From contig CALFMO010000067.1 of the NCBI GenBank assembly GCA_937879855.1, positions 62,001 to 126,000 of the forward strand: a stretch of DNA of 64,000 nucleotides, in the 5' to 3' direction. A program made the position numbers and the translations under genes. Of the stretch, positions 62,410 to 64,000 are shown in pieces. This DNA is from an uncultured Acidobacteriaceae bacterium. Lineage in GTDB: Bacteria > Acidobacteriota > Terriglobia > Terriglobales > Acidobacteriaceae. The stretch's first letter is position 1; each line of letters starts with the position of its first letter. The notes beneath the pieces were generated by a model. That model saw only the letters and a list, made by a program, of their open reading frames with translations. It ran no database searches and had not been told where the DNA came from.

Positions 62410-62905
62410 ATCGATGGGTTCACGATCGACCGATTGACGCGCCGTCCTTGTCCGACTCAGCGTGAACTCCCCAGGATTGTCATCTGTGGAAGCGAAGCTA
62501 ACATTCGCCTTTTGGACGGGTCAAGCCGTTCGCGGACCAGGAAAGCGACGGACGAGTCGGAAAAGAAATCGGAGCACATCGTCTCAGACAGGCTGGAACG
62601 TCCGGTTTAGGCTGCGGCATATCCCGGCGGTTCCAATCAGGCAGTCATTTTTGAAAACCGAGCGAATATTCGTCCTGAGTTCCGCCAATCCAATCCATCA
62701 TTGGGCACGAAAGGGCGGTGGAACTTTGTCCGTTGTCCCTTTGCATTCAAGGATTTCGCAGAGTGGCGTGATCGAAATCACCGGTCTCGGCGGTGACAAT
62801 CACGGCGGCATTCAAGCCTCCTAGTTAGCCTTGATTTGGAGTGCCTACGCGGGCTCCCGTCAAAAACCGTTATCACAGGGCTGATCTGACATCGGTCCTG
62901 CAACC
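62410..62905. other. Divergent intergenic region without recognised gene
   Basis: 496 bp between divergent genes. An open frame exists at 62462-62824 on the plus strand, but its product is Arg/Ser-rich, lacks a ribosome-binding site and matches nothing I know. I see no clear hairpin, repeat or promoter consensus. Confidence 0.5.
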
Positions 62906-64000
62906 ATGCCCCGAAAACTTGGCGCCAAACTCATTCTGTCACTCACCGTTCTGATCGTAGCCATCAGCGGTGTCGGCGGATATCTGAATCTTTGGACTCA
63001 GAAAAAGCAGCTGCTGGACACGATGATCCTGGGCGCAGACCAACTCTCGCGCAGCATCACGGGAGCGATCTGGCATGCCATGCTCGATGACGATCGCAAG
63101 GCCGCCTACCAGATTATGCGGGTGATCGCGGATAAGCAGGGGGTTGATCGGATCCGCATGTTCAACCGCGAGGGGCGGCTGGTCTTTTCTACCGATCCCA
63201 CCGAGCAACCTTCCCCGCTCAATACTTCCAGCGAAGTCTGCGCCAGTTGCCACAGCAGTAGTGGCGCGATTCGCAATCGTCCCAGCGAGGACGCGAGAGT
63301 CCGCTACGCCACGTCGCCTGACGGCATCAAGACGATCAATATGGTGGCGCCTATCTATAACGAACCTTCCTGCAGCAATGCCAGTTGCCACGCTCACCAG
63401 GCCTCGACCAAGGTGCTTGGCATAGTCGATGTCGCACTTCGTCTTGATCCTGTCCAGAAACGAGCCAACGCCATCACGCTGCAGACAATTGTCTGGACTC
63501 TGCTGGAAGTGGGCATCGGAGCAGCCTTCGTCATTCTATTTACGAGACGGTTTGTTGCCACCCCAATCCAGGAACTAATCGCCGGCACAAAAGCGGTCAG
63601 CGCGATGGAATTAGACCGGCCTATCGACATCGGTAATGCGCGCGGGAGCCAGGAACTCGACGAATTAGTGGATTCCTTCAACCGGATGCGCGAACGCTTG
63701 AAGTTGGCGGTCAACGAGTTGAATGAAATGCAGCAAACTCTCGAGGACAAGGTCGACGAGCGGACCCAACAATTGAAGGCAGCGCAGCGGAAGTTGGTGC
63801 AATCGGACCGGCTGGCTACGCTTGGGCAACTGGCCGCCAGCGTCGCTCACGAAATCAATAACCCGGTCTCGGGCGTGCTCAACCTCTCAATGCTGCTCGA
63901 ACGGCTGATGGCAAACGGCGCATATCCCTCCGGGCGGGAAGCCGATTTCCGCAAATATCTGGGAATGATTTCCACTGAAACTGCTCGCGTCGGCCGCATT
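62906..64000 (+). CDS. Membrane sensor histidine kinase with c-type haem motifs (3' end outside window)
   Basis: ATG at 62906; the frame is open to the window end. TM1 lies at residues 8-28 (KLILSLTVLIVAISGVGGYL). The periplasmic domain has CASCH at 112-116 and CSNASCH at 156-162, both of the form in which c-type haem is attached. TM2 lies near 188-210. A HAMP region (TRRFVATPIQELIAGTKAVSAMEL) and a coiled coil follow. HisKA carries phospho-His 315 in SVAHEINNPVSGVLNLSMLL. The ATPase domain lies beyond 64000. It is probably a haem-based redox or gas sensor of the envelope (inference). Confidence 0.85.
   Translation, partial: MPRKLGAKLILSLTVLIVAISGVGGYLNLWTQKKQLLDTMILGADQLSRSITGAIWHAMLDDDRKAAYQIMRVIADKQGVDRIRMFNREGRLVFSTDPTEQPSPLNTSSEVCASCHSSSGAIRNRPSEDARVRYATSPDGIKTINMVAPIYNEPSCSNASCHAHQASTKVLGIVDVALRLDPVQKRANAITLQTIVWTLLEVGIGAAFVILFTRRFVATPIQELIAGTKAVSAMELDRPIDIGNARGSQELDELVDSFNRMRERLKLAVNELNEMQQTLEDKVDERTQQLKAAQRKLVQSDRLATLGQLAASVAHEINNPVSGVLNLSMLLERLMANGAYPSGREADFRKYLGMISTETARVGRI

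Noticed and set aside
62462..62824. 120-codon plus-strand open frame in an intergenic region
   Set aside because: No ribosome-binding site, basic low-complexity product, no family resemblance.

Overview
The window reads like chromosomal DNA of a soil Acidobacteriota bacterium, probably the class Terriglobia (Koribacter-like). This is inferred from the gene repertoire: secreted ASPIC/UnbV, DUF1080 and repeat-rich lipoproteins, tandem DUF507 genes, a LolC/LolD pair, an imuA-imuB-dnaE2 mutagenesis cassette, PQQ/cytochrome dehydrogenases, and abundant short dispersed palindromes. It is not proven by any marker gene. I saw no rRNA, tRNA, CRISPR array, prophage or intact insertion sequence.

Layout. 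1-6660: the translesion mutasome imuA-imuB-dnaE2, preceded by a palindrome over a consensus -35 box and carrying several in-frame insertions of dispersed repeats. 6820-10570: a cytochrome c/sorbosone-dehydrogenase fusion, a secreted DUF1080 protein and an unknown secreted protein bracketed by two copies of a composite palindrome. 10811-15713: clpC, lolD and lolC on the minus strand. 15900-24021: a secreted protein, an isoprenylcysteine methyltransferase-like membrane protein, a SulP transporter, pncB, an MFS exporter and an AzgA-type purine permease, with REP-like palindromes between them. 24176-30332: a secreted beta-propeller protein, pyrE-mtnA and a repeat lipoprotein. 30498-36519: msrQ/msrP, a PAS-GAF-PAS hybrid kinase and a divergent substrate-binding protein.

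36693-45184: a BON protein, a frameshifted PPOX-like gene, larB, a ChaN-like protein, ubiX, an FAD monooxygenase and a diheme cytochrome c/PQQ alcohol dehydrogenase pair. 45229-48090: a toxin-antitoxin pair, a probable structured RNA gene of about 300 nt with its own promoter, 20-codon ORF and terminator, two DUF507 genes and queG. 48252-64000: a permuted-papain-like secreted protein, a Q-rich STN-like protein, LigD split by a frameshift at an A9 run, a NUDIX enzyme, a DUF2007 protein, a cation-efflux remnant, a TPR protein, a nucleoside hydrolase, a very large ASPIC/redoxin/TPR protein and the start of a sensor kinase with c-type haem motifs.

Three points stand out. The first is the candidate RNA at 45966-46273, whose 9-bp closing helix hides a perfect ribosome-binding site. 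The second is repeat elements translated inside all three mutasome proteins and probably in the LigD linker. The third is a set of degenerate 7-bp-period tracts that link otherwise different-looking repeats across the window.
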